Source of the DNA: Terriglobia bacterium
Lineage (GTDB): Bacteria; Acidobacteriota; Terriglobia; Bryobacterales; Bryobacteraceae
NCBI GenBank assembly: GCA_020073345.1
Contig: JAIQFI010000025.1
Location: 1-64,000 of the forward strand
Reading direction: 5' to 3'
DNA: 64,000 nt
Positions 1 through 7,311 of this stretch are shown in pieces (the stretch's first letter is position 1; each line of letters opens with the position of its first letter). The notes under the pieces were generated by a model. It worked only from the letters and a program-made list of their open reading frames with translations, did not search any database and had not been told where the DNA came from. A program made the position numbers and the translations under genes.

Positions 1-522
1 AAGTCCGGCCAGCGCGAGGAAGCCGCCAAGTTCGCGCTCGAGTTGCAGAAGGCGAAGAAAGATCTGGCCGCCTACGAAGAGCAGCTTCGCATGCACGAAG
101 AGGCTTATGAGAACAACCTTAAGAAGATCCAGCACGCGGCCAAGAAACTGGGTGAGGTTCGCGAGAAGATCCAGAAATACGACGCCGAACTGAAGATGAG
201 CTCCGCGGAGGCAGAAGTTGCCGCGCTGGCGCAATCCTTCAATATGGATGTCACCACCGATTTCGGTCAGCTCGAACAGATGATTCAGGGCAAGATCGAC
301 AAGAACCGCGGTAAGGCTCGTGTAGCCGCGGATTTGTCGCAAGAGGGGTTGGCCTCCATCCAAGCTGAGGAGAAGATGGAAAAGGTGATGGCCGAAGAAG
401 CGCTTCAGCAGTTCGAGGTGGAGTTGGGGATGCGTTCTCCGGAAACCACGAAACTTGCCGACGCCGCCAAGGATCTTGGTCCCGCGGTGACCGAGAAGAC
501 GACGCAGACGACCACCAATTGA
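1..522 (+). CDS. pspA: PspA/IM30-family membrane-remodelling protein (5' end outside window)
   Basis: The frame is open from base 1, so the N-terminus, including the membrane-binding first helix, lies outside the window; the last 173 residues are visible. They are almost wholly charged coiled coil (runs of Glu, Lys, Ala and Gln, for example the AKKLGEVREKIQKYDAELK stretch), followed by a short Thr-rich tail. PspA/IM30/Vipp1 proteins are bacterial ESCRT-III relatives that polymerise on the inner face of the cytoplasmic membrane and counter loss of membrane integrity. It is the first visible gene of a plus-strand operon with ABC transporter genes and an AAA+ ATPase; the next gene starts 45 bases on behind a strong ribosome binding site. 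Family assignment rests on coiled-coil pattern and context, since the diagnostic N-terminus is missing. Confidence 0.75.
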   Translation, partial: KSGQREEAAKFALELQKAKKDLAAYEEQLRMHEEAYENNLKKIQHAAKKLGEVREKIQKYDAELKMSSAEAEVAALAQSFNMDVTTDFGQLEQMIQGKIDKNRGKARVAADLSQEGLASIQAEEKMEKVMAEEALQQFEVELGMRSPETTKLADAAKDLGPAVTEKTTQTTTN

Positions 523-567
523 CGGCGGTCGAATCAGTAATGGACGGACAAAGGAGGGTATTTCACT

Positions 568-2274
568 ATGCCTGCGGGCAGTCCTAAGCCGGCGTTCTTT
601 TTTGCGGTTCTGTTGGTCGTGGTGGGGCTAGTTGGACTCGGGCTCTGGCGGTTCGGGGCGTTGCCAGGTTCAAAATCCGGGAATATCAGCAAAGAGGAAA
701 TGGCGGGTACCGAGGCGCCGGATTCCGCCGGCATCACTACGGCCAAGGAGTATAAGTACGTTCCCGAAGCCAAGCTGCCGCCGGTTCAGGGTATTTCGAG
801 CTACAAACCGCTTTCGGACCGTACGGTTCGATTCGCGATCAACGTTTGGGCCGGATGGGCGCCGATCATCTACGCCAATAACGGCTTCAAGCCCGGCAAG
901 GTCTGGAAGACACCCAGCGGCAAGGATTTCAAAGTCGAACTGACCCTGATCGACGATCCCGTGGCGATGCGCGATGCCTACGCCGCCGGCAACGTCCATA
1001 TCGGCTGGGGCACGCTCGACATGGTTCCGCTCTTCATGGAAGCCCTGCGGAAAGACTCGCGCGTAATGCCGCGGATCTATCAGCAGATCGATTGGTCGAA
1101 CGGCGGGGATGGAATCGTGGTTCGCGAAAACGTGAAGACTGTCGCCGACCTGCGCGGAAAGACAATCGTGTTGGCGCAGAACTCGCCCTCTCACTTCTTC
1201 GCGTTGAATGCGCTCATCAATGGCGGCGTACAACCCGCCGAAGTGAACTTCAAATTCACCCAGGATGCTTTCCAGGCCGCAGCGGCGTTCAATGCCGACA
1301 AGAAGACCGCAGGGGTTGTCAGTTGGTCACCGGACATCTACAATCTGGCGAAGGTCAAGGGAAATCGTATGCTGGTCAATACCGGCACGGCCAACAAGCT
1401 GATCGCCGACGTCTGGTTCGCTCGCGCCGATTTCGCCAAGGACAATCCCGACATTATCGAAGGCCTAATGCGAGGCATCTTTGACGGCATGGAGGCGCTG
1501 AAGGAGCAACCCAACAAAGCGGCTGCTGCGAAACTCATGGCCGCAGGCTATTCGATTCCAGAATCCGACGCCCTCAGCATGCAGGGCGATGCGCACTCCA
1601 CCAACTGGGCTGAAAACCAGGAGTTCTTTCTCAACCAGAACAACCCCACTAACTTCGAACGCACCTGGAATACCGCCTACTACCTCTATAAACGCATCGG
1701 GGTCGTGTCCGAGAAGACTGAATTCGACCAAGTGATGGATTTCAGCGTGCTCAAGAAACTGGGCAACGATGCCAAATACTCCAGCCAGAAGAACGAGTAC
1801 GACGTTCAGTTTGCGCCCGCCACGGCGGCTGCGATTCAGGGCGAGTCCGACGAGATTCTCACTAAGACCGTCGTGATTCATTTCTCATCGAACTCCTGGG
1901 ACCTGACCAAGAAGACTTCAGAAACAATTAACGGCAAGGTTGTCGAGAACCTATACGATCCGAATGCTCCGTTCGTGGTGGAGGAGATCGGAAAGATGGC
2001 CGGACAGTTCGGAGCCGCCCGCATCGTCATCGAAGGCCACACCGATTCATCGATGAAGGGCCGCGTGCCCGAAGACGCGGTGCAGGAGCTTTCCGCGAAT
2101 CGGGCCAATGCGGTGAAGGAAGCGATTCTGAAGAAATTCCCAACGCTCCAACCGAACCAGTTCACTGCGTCCGGTCTGGGGTGGACTCGTCCCGCGGACC
2201 CGGCCGACCCCGTGAACCAGGCCAAGAACCGCCGCGTAGAAGTGAAGGTCTATCCGCTGGAGACGCCCAAATAG
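568..2274 (+). CDS. ABC solute-binding protein fused to OmpA-like peptidoglycan-binding domain
   Basis: 568 residues. An N-terminal membrane anchor (about 9-30) is followed by a periplasmic NMT1/TauA-type solute-binding domain (about 85-390; motifs such as TVADLRGKTIVLAQNSPSH and a DVWFARADF segment) and a C-terminal OmpA-family domain (about 430-565). The OmpA part keeps the peptidoglycan-contact Asp in GHTD (residue 493), the Arg in SANRAN (512) and the NRRVEV end motif. The start is ATG preceded by AAAGGAGG. The next genes encode the matching permease and ATPase, so this is probably the binding protein of an importer that is anchored both in the inner membrane and to the cell wall. Substrate unknown; databases may call such proteins phosphate-binding, but nothing here proves phosphate. 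Confidence 0.85.
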   Translation: MPAGSPKPAFFFAVLLVVVGLVGLGLWRFGALPGSKSGNISKEEMAGTEAPDSAGITTAKEYKYVPEAKLPPVQGISSYKPLSDRTVRFAINVWAGWAPIIYANNGFKPGKVWKTPSGKDFKVELTLIDDPVAMRDAYAAGNVHIGWGTLDMVPLFMEALRKDSRVMPRIYQQIDWSNGGDGIVVRENVKTVADLRGKTIVLAQNSPSHFFALNALINGGVQPAEVNFKFTQDAFQAAAAFNADKKTAGVVSWSPDIYNLAKVKGNRMLVNTGTANKLIADVWFARADFAKDNPDIIEGLMRGIFDGMEALKEQPNKAAAAKLMAAGYSIPESDALSMQGDAHSTNWAENQEFFLNQNNPTNFERTWNTAYYLYKRIGVVSEKTEFDQVMDFSVLKKLGNDAKYSSQKNEYDVQFAPATAAAIQGESDEILTKTVVIHFSSNSWDLTKKTSETINGKVVENLYDPNAPFVVEEIGKMAGQFGAARIVIEGHTDSSMKGRVPEDAVQELSANRANAVKEAILKKFPTLQPNQFTASGLGWTRPADPADPVNQAKNRRVEVKVYPLETPK

Positions 2275-2314
2275 GCGGCCTGCTCTCGGCATTGTCAGAC
2301 GCCGTAATTCAAAC

Positions 2315-3133
2315 GTGGACGCGAAACAGCCGGGTCTTTTCGATCTCCGAATTCCCCCGTCTCCGCTCATGGGGCGGCTTCTGGGGGTGGGTGCGGTTGC
2401 GTTCGTTCTCGCCGCATGGTTCCTGGCGACGCGCGGTCCGACGCCGGAACAGCGGCTGATTTCGCCCGTGATTCTGCCGTCGCCGCTCGAGGTCGCGCGA
2501 AGTTTCGACGCTCTCTGGAACGAGCGAGCCCTGGCCGCGAGCATTGTGGCGACGCTCCGGCGGGTTCTCATCGGATTCGGGCTGGCGATCGTGGTGGGCG
2601 TGCCGCTAGGGATTATCGCTGGTTCCTGGCGCGTATTGGAATCGGCGGCCATGCCGGTGGCGCTGTTCTCTCGAAATATCCCGGTTGCCGCCCTCATCCC
2701 GCTCACTATCCTGTGGTTCGGCATCGAAGAAACGCAGAAGGTGATGTTTATCTTCATCGCCTGCGTTCCGTTCGTCTATTCCGACGCGGTGCGTGCGATC
2801 ACCTCGGTGCCGGACCGCTACGTCGAAACGGCCGCCACTCTGGGCGCTTCCCAAAGGCAAGTGATCGGCAAGGTGCTGGTCCCGCTGGCGCTGCCCGACA
2901 TCTACAAGAGTCTTCGAGCGCTGTTCGGCATGGCGTTCGGGTATATCATGCTCGCCGAACTGATCAACGCCGAACACGGGCTGGGCTATCTGCTCAGCAC
3001 CAGCCAGAGGCGCGGATTGTCGGAACACATCATTCTCATCCTGATCGTTATCGGCGGCCTCGCATGGGGCATCGATCGCTTTCTGGGATGGGTTCAGCAC
3101 GGCCTGTTTCCTTATCGCGAGGAGGCCGACTGA
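2315..3133 (+). CDS. ABC transporter permease, TauC/SsuC type
   Basis: 272 residues with about six hydrophobic segments (first at about 20-40; others near 85-110, 115-140, 145-165, 205-225 and 235-260). The cytoplasmic EAA-like loop is visible as YVETAATLGASQRQVIGKVLVPLALP, the site that docks on the ATPase. Size and loop match the single-permease importers of the nitrate/taurine/sulfonate class. The start is GTG at 2315, 40 bases after the solute-binding gene; an ATG 54 bases further in is the alternative. The ATPase gene follows after 4 bases, so the two are probably translationally coupled. Confidence 0.9.
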   Translation: MDAKQPGLFDLRIPPSPLMGRLLGVGAVAFVLAAWFLATRGPTPEQRLISPVILPSPLEVARSFDALWNERALAASIVATLRRVLIGFGLAIVVGVPLGIIAGSWRVLESAAMPVALFSRNIPVAALIPLTILWFGIEETQKVMFIFIACVPFVYSDAVRAITSVPDRYVETAATLGASQRQVIGKVLVPLALPDIYKSLRALFGMAFGYIMLAELINAEHGLGYLLSTSQRRGLSEHIILILIVIGGLAWGIDRFLGWVQHGLFPYREEAD

Positions 3134-3137
3134 TTTC

Positions 3138-3959
3138 ATGCCTAGTTCAACGCCAAGTTCAGCGGCGGAGGAACTGATCGTCGAGTTCGACGGCGTCACC
3201 AAGACCTATGGCGAGCACGGCGCCACGGCGATCCGCGACATCTCCTTCAAGGTACATGATCAGTCGGGCTGCGGGGAATTCATCTCCCTCTTGGGGCCTT
3301 CAGGCTGCGGGAAATCGACGATCCTCCGGTTGATTGCCGGCCTGCGTCCGCAGTTTCCCGCGACCAAAGGAACCGTCAAAGTTATGGGGAAACCCTTGGA
3401 AGGTCCGGGCCCCGACCGCGGCATGGTCTTCCAGGACTACACGTCGTTCGACAATCGCACGGTGCTCGATAACATTGCTTTCGGGCTTGAATGTTCGGGA
3501 AAAGCGCGACGCGAGCGTGAAGAGCAGGCCCGCGAGTGGATCGCCAAAGTCGGTCTCGATCCCAAGCAAGATGCCGGCAAGTTCCCGCACCAGCTATCCG
3601 GAGGCATGCGCCAGCGCGTCGCGATCGCGCGCACGCTGATCTTGCGGCCGCGCATTATTCTTATGGACGAGCCGTTCGGCGCGCTCGATCCTGTGACCCG
3701 CCTCAACATGCAGGACCTGCTGGTGACCTTGTGGCGGGAACAGGAAGCCACCGTGTTCTTCGTCACGCATTCGGTCGAAGAAGCTGTCTACCTGGGCGAC
3801 CGCGTTTACATTCTCTCCAAGGCTCCTGGCACTATCATTAAGGAAATGGAATTGCCCAGCCCGGACCGCCCTGCGCGCGAGATGCAACGTGAGGCCAGCT
3901 TCAACCAGATCGTCTTCTCGATTCGCGATATCGTCGAAAAACTCGAGGCCAAACCATGA
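3138..3959 (+). CDS. ABC transporter ATP-binding protein, TauB/SsuB type
   Basis: 273 residues with the full nucleotide-binding set: Walker A GPSGCGKST (about 53-61), Q-loop VFQD, signature LSGGMRQRVAIART, Walker B ILMDEPFGALDP and the switch His in VTHSVEEA. It energises the permease encoded immediately upstream on the cytoplasmic side of the membrane. The last codons overlap the next start (ATGA, 4 bases), showing coupling to the coiled-coil gene and tying the transporter to the AAA/PspA part of the operon rather than being a chance neighbour. Confidence 0.93.
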   Translation: MPSSTPSSAAEELIVEFDGVTKTYGEHGATAIRDISFKVHDQSGCGEFISLLGPSGCGKSTILRLIAGLRPQFPATKGTVKVMGKPLEGPGPDRGMVFQDYTSFDNRTVLDNIAFGLECSGKARREREEQAREWIAKVGLDPKQDAGKFPHQLSGGMRQRVAIARTLILRPRIILMDEPFGALDPVTRLNMQDLLVTLWREQEATVFFVTHSVEEAVYLGDRVYILSKAPGTIIKEMELPSPDRPAREMQREASFNQIVFSIRDIVEKLEAKP

Positions 3960-4825
3960 AAGTGGGCGGCGCCGGAGTCAAGGAGTATCTTAAGCGGGCG
4001 TTCCTCTTTCGCTGGAACCTACTCTTGTTTTTAGGCAGCGCAGCGGCGGCTGTCCTCACTCCGTGGCCCGACGCCGTTCTGCCCCTCGTGTTGGCCGCGG
4101 AGGCATTGTATCTCGGCGGACTCGTGTCAACGCCCAAGTTCCGCGACGCGATCGACGCCCAAGTCTACAAGGAGGCCCAACAACCGCGCGTCTCGCAGGG
4201 CTCGTCCGCAGGTTCAGAATCGCTAGTGGGAATTGTGAGCACGCTGGCTCCGGAGGCTCGCCGCCGTTTTGAAACGCTGCGCTCGCGCTGCCTTGAGATG
4301 CGATCCATTGCGCGCAGCGTTGGCGGCCAAAGTAGTTCTCCAGCGGAGGATCTGAGTACGCCGGCGCTCGACCGCCTTTTGTGGGTGTTCCTGCGGTTAC
4401 TTGCCTCACAGCAGGCTTTGGACCGGTTTCTGCGCTCCACCAGCGACTCGGACATCGGTGCTCGCATCGACGAGGCAAAGAAGAAGTTGGAAAGCGCCCA
4501 AAACGATGAGCGCTTCAAACGGTCCTTGCAGGACAGCGTGGCTGCGCAGGAGTTGCGCCTGCAGAACTACAAGAAGGCAGGCGACAACGCCGTGTTCGTG
4601 CGGCTGGAATTGGATCGTATCGAAGCCAAGATTCAGGCCTTGGCCGAAGCGAGCGTAAACCGGCAGGATCCCGACGCCCTGTCGAGCCAGATCGAAGGCG
4701 TCACCGAGAGCGTGCAGTCCACCGAAACCGCGATGCGTGAGTTGCAGCAAATCACCGGCATCGTCGATCAGATGCAGGCGCCGCCCGCCATTCTCGAGGC
4801 CGATTTGCGCAGGGTCGCTCAGTGA
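3956..4825 (+). CDS. Membrane-anchored coiled-coil protein of the PspA/AAA operon
   Basis: 289 residues, no family recognised. A basic N-terminus (GVKEYLKRAFLFRWN) is followed by two hydrophobic stretches (about 18-35 and 42-60) that could form a membrane hairpin, then a long soluble helical part (about 100-285) rich in Glu, Arg, Gln and Ala with coiled-coil character (EAKKKLESAQNDERFKR; ELDRIEAKIQALAEA). It overlaps the ATPase gene by 4 bases and is followed after 10 bases by the AAA+ gene. Topology suggests an inner-membrane protein with a cytoplasmic stalk, a plausible adaptor between the transporter, PspA polymers and the AAA+ motor; that role is inferred from position only. Confidence 0.75.
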   Translation: MKVGGAGVKEYLKRAFLFRWNLLLFLGSAAAAVLTPWPDAVLPLVLAAEALYLGGLVSTPKFRDAIDAQVYKEAQQPRVSQGSSAGSESLVGIVSTLAPEARRRFETLRSRCLEMRSIARSVGGQSSSPAEDLSTPALDRLLWVFLRLLASQQALDRFLRSTSDSDIGARIDEAKKKLESAQNDERFKRSLQDSVAAQELRLQNYKKAGDNAVFVRLELDRIEAKIQALAEASVNRQDPDALSSQIEGVTESVQSTETAMRELQQITGIVDQMQAPPAILEADLRRVAQ

Positions 4826-4835
4826 GAAACGCCCA

Positions 4836-6575
4836 ATGAAGGCAGGAACACGCATTCCGGAGTGGTTTCCGCCCTGGGCGGCCGAGCTCTCCGAACTCTA
4901 CTTCTCGGGCTCCACTTCACTGTTCGTTGTCCACGGCAACGTGCACGACCTCGTGCCCCTATCCGCAGAGGGTGGTCCTTACGGCAGCCTCTCCGACTTT
5001 CTCGCCGAGCAGGTATTCGGCCGGTGGGATCTGGTGCTGTACTATGATCTGGCGCGCGGTCTCCGAGCTTTCGCTGGACGCGACGGCACGCGACTTAAAG
5101 AGATGGTCGTTCGCGCGAATGACAAAGTCGGCGATCTGGCGGCAGCGCGCAAGGATCCATCCACGGCATTCGCATTGTTAGACCGCTTCGTGCAGAACAA
5201 CATCATGGCCGGCGATGAAAGTGTCAGCGCGGCTATTTTGATTGATTACGCGTCCTTCCTGATCCCGAGCGGCGAGCCTGGACGCCTCAGTCCCGCGGCC
5301 TCTCAGCAAGTAGTTACGCTGCTTAACTGGGCCGCCAGCCCGCACGTCAAACGGCTGAACATGGCCGTGGTGTTGATCGACGAAAGCGCCGCTGCTCTTA
5401 GTGAGCGCGTCACCTCGAATCCCTATGTTTCGGACGTCGAAGTTGCCATGCCGGATGAGCCGTCGCGCGAACGCTTCCTTCAACACGCCGTCAACGGGCG
5501 CGACTTTCGTGCCGCATCGGACTACACCGAAGGCGAGCTGGCCCGCCTCACCGCCGGCATTTCCTTCGTGGATGTGAACGTCATGGTTCAATCCGCCCTC
5601 GAATCGGGCCCACGCCTGGATGCGAAGCGGATGCGAGTATTGAAAAAAGAACTGATCGAACGCCAGTGCCGTGGCCTGCTCGAGTTCATCGAACCGAAGT
5701 GGACCATGGAAGTCCTGGTGGGCCACGCTCCGGTCAAACAACGTTTACGGGAGGACGCGCAACTGCTTAAGCGCGGCGATACCGAAACCCTGCCGATGGG
5801 CTACCTGGTCTGTGGTCCAGTGGGAACCGGCAAGACTTTCCTGGCGCAGTGCATGGCGGGCGAGATGGGTGTGCCCTGCGTTATGCTCAAGAATTTCCGC
5901 TCCAAATACGTTGGCGAAACCGAGGGGAACCTCGAACGCGTTTTAGGCGTATTGCGTGCTATGGGGCCTGTTGTGGTGGTGATCGATGAGGCCGACGCAG
6001 CGCTGGGCGACCGCGAGGACGAGGGTGATTCGGGCACTTCGAGCCGCGTCTTCTCGATGATTGCCGCGCAAATGGGCGACACACGCTATCGCGGCAGGAT
6101 TCTGTGGATGCTGCTTACCTGCCGTCCCGACCTGCTGCCCATCGACCTGAAACGCCAGGGTCGCGCTGAGATCCACATCCCATTGTTCTATCCCTCCGAG
6201 CCAGAGGAGCTCCGGTCCATGTTCGCCGCGATGGCGCGCAAGGCTGGTATTACCCTCGCGCCGGAAGACATTCCCGAAATCCATCTGGCAGGAAAACTGT
6301 CGGGCGCCGACATCGAAGGCATCGTCACCCGGGCAGCCCGGCGCAGCCGCGTGCGCGGCGAATCGGCGCTGGGCAAAGCTGCGCTAGAGCAGGAACTCGC
6401 GGGCTTCCTGCCGTCGCTCGAAGGATTAGAGAAAGAGATGCAAGAGATCGCCGCGATGCTCGAATGCACAGATGTTGAGTTCCTGCCGGAGGTTTTACGC
6501 TCAAGGGTGAAAGAGGCCGGCGGCCGCGAACGATTGCAGCACCGTTTTTTCGAACTGCGAAATCAAATGCGATAA
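4836..6575 (+). CDS. Classical AAA+ ATPase (SpoVK/Ycf46/Vps4-like) with degenerate N-terminal domain
   Basis: 579 residues from the ATG at 4836, chosen because it follows the previous stop by 10 bases; a longer frame exists upstream but would sit inside the previous gene. The C-terminal half is a complete AAA module: Walker A GPVGTGKT (327-334), Walker B VVVVIDEAD (379-387), sensor and second-region-of-homology segment TCRPDLLPIDLKRQGR (428-443), then the small helical lid (about 480-570). The first 290 residues look like a second, inactive NTPase-like domain (LFVVHGNVHDL, AAILIDYASFLIP, VVLIDES) without a P-loop. Family proteins remodel protein complexes. Encoded with a PspA-type ESCRT-III relative, it recalls the eukaryotic ESCRT-III/Vps4 pair; the functional link is inference. 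Confidence 0.88.
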   Translation: MKAGTRIPEWFPPWAAELSELYFSGSTSLFVVHGNVHDLVPLSAEGGPYGSLSDFLAEQVFGRWDLVLYYDLARGLRAFAGRDGTRLKEMVVRANDKVGDLAAARKDPSTAFALLDRFVQNNIMAGDESVSAAILIDYASFLIPSGEPGRLSPAASQQVVTLLNWAASPHVKRLNMAVVLIDESAAALSERVTSNPYVSDVEVAMPDEPSRERFLQHAVNGRDFRAASDYTEGELARLTAGISFVDVNVMVQSALESGPRLDAKRMRVLKKELIERQCRGLLEFIEPKWTMEVLVGHAPVKQRLREDAQLLKRGDTETLPMGYLVCGPVGTGKTFLAQCMAGEMGVPCVMLKNFRSKYVGETEGNLERVLGVLRAMGPVVVVIDEADAALGDREDEGDSGTSSRVFSMIAAQMGDTRYRGRILWMLLTCRPDLLPIDLKRQGRAEIHIPLFYPSEPEELRSMFAAMARKAGITLAPEDIPEIHLAGKLSGADIEGIVTRAARRSRVRGESALGKAALEQELAGFLPSLEGLEKEMQEIAAMLECTDVEFLPEVLRSRVKEAGGRERLQHRFFELRNQMR

Positions 6576-6588
6576 GGAGAAGGTTGCT

Positions 6589-6882
6589 ATGGCGAGGATC
6601 GATTGGTTTGACGACAAGAAAGACACGCCGGTGATCGACGAGCAGGTTCAAAAGTTGGCCACCTTCGTCGAGGCAATGGCCGACGGCGTCATCGAGAAGG
6701 CGGAGCTTGAAAAGCAACAATCGAGCGTCGTGCAGGCGATGAAGGCTGTCCAAAGCGACCTGACCGACGCACAGCACGAGAAGGTTACGCGATTGCTGGT
6801 GGAGATGAGCGCTTACAATATCATGCGGCTGCTGCATGAACTGCAGCAGACTCGATTGCAACGCGCATTTGATAAAACGTGA
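6589..6882 (+). CDS. Small helical protein closing the PspA/AAA operon
   Basis: 97 residues, no family recognised. It starts 13 bases after the AAA+ gene behind AAGGAGAAGG. After a short acidic start (IDWFDDKKD) it is predicted helical throughout, with many Gln, Glu, Lys and Val, and no signal or membrane segment, so it should be cytoplasmic. Its size and amphipathic pattern would fit an adaptor or regulator of the AAA+ protein or of PspA. It is the last gene of the operon: a hairpin follows and the next genes are on the other strand. Confidence 0.7.
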   Translation: MARIDWFDDKKDTPVIDEQVQKLATFVEAMADGVIEKAELEKQQSSVVQAMKAVQSDLTDAQHEKVTRLLVEMSAYNIMRLLHELQQTRLQRAFDKT

Positions 6883-6889
6883 ATGCACG

Positions 6890-6915
6890 ACAAGTTCGCC
6901 CGTGGCGAGACTTGT
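6890..6915 (+). terminator. Hairpin between convergent genes, candidate terminator
   Basis: ACAAGT-TCGC pairs with GCGA-(G)-ACTTGT across a 5-base loop, giving a stem of about 10 pairs with one bulge, just after the stop of the small helical gene and ahead of the convergent fds genes. There is no T-run, so intrinsic termination is uncertain. The rest of 6916-7089 shows nothing gene-like. Confidence 0.4.
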
Positions 6916-7089
6916 GGTCGCGTGATTGGCGAAATGCGCGCACATGCCGCCAGAACAGGTGCGCTATCCAACTCTCTATCACCTTCGCCCATCTTTCAAC
7001 GCCATAGTTGAGCTGATTGCCGGTGATTCTAACGAATTAGGAACCGGGCAACGATGGTCTTTTTGGCACACTCTCCGAAAGCGATTGCT

Positions 7090-7296
7090 TCAGATCAGCC
7101 GCTTCTCCGCCTCAAGCACGAGCTCGTGCAGCCCCCCGCCACCCTTGGCGACGTACTCGTGTAGCTGCTTCTTCATCCGGGGCTCCCAGTACATCTTCAG
7201 GTGAGTGGTCGTTTTGGCGACCGCGTCCTCATGAGGGTAAGAAGCGAAATTCAGAGCGATCTGGTTCGCCCTATGAACCATGTTGTTCGAATCCAT
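7090..7296 (-). CDS. fdsD: Formate dehydrogenase delta subunit
   Basis: 68 residues beginning MDSNNMVHRANQIALNFASY and carrying the delta-subunit pattern MVxMANQIAxxFxxxP...A...T..HLxxFWxPRM (here HLKMYWEPRMKKQLHEYV). The family accompanies soluble NAD-dependent molybdenum formate dehydrogenases and has an assembly or cofactor-insertion role. It starts 15 bases after the alpha-subunit stop and is the last gene of the minus-strand fds operon. Confidence 0.88.
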   Translation of the reverse strand: MDSNNMVHRANQIALNFASYPHEDAVAKTTTHLKMYWEPRMKKQLHEYVAKGGGGLHELVLEAEKRLI

Positions 7297-7311
7297 TTTC
7301 TTAACGTCGGG

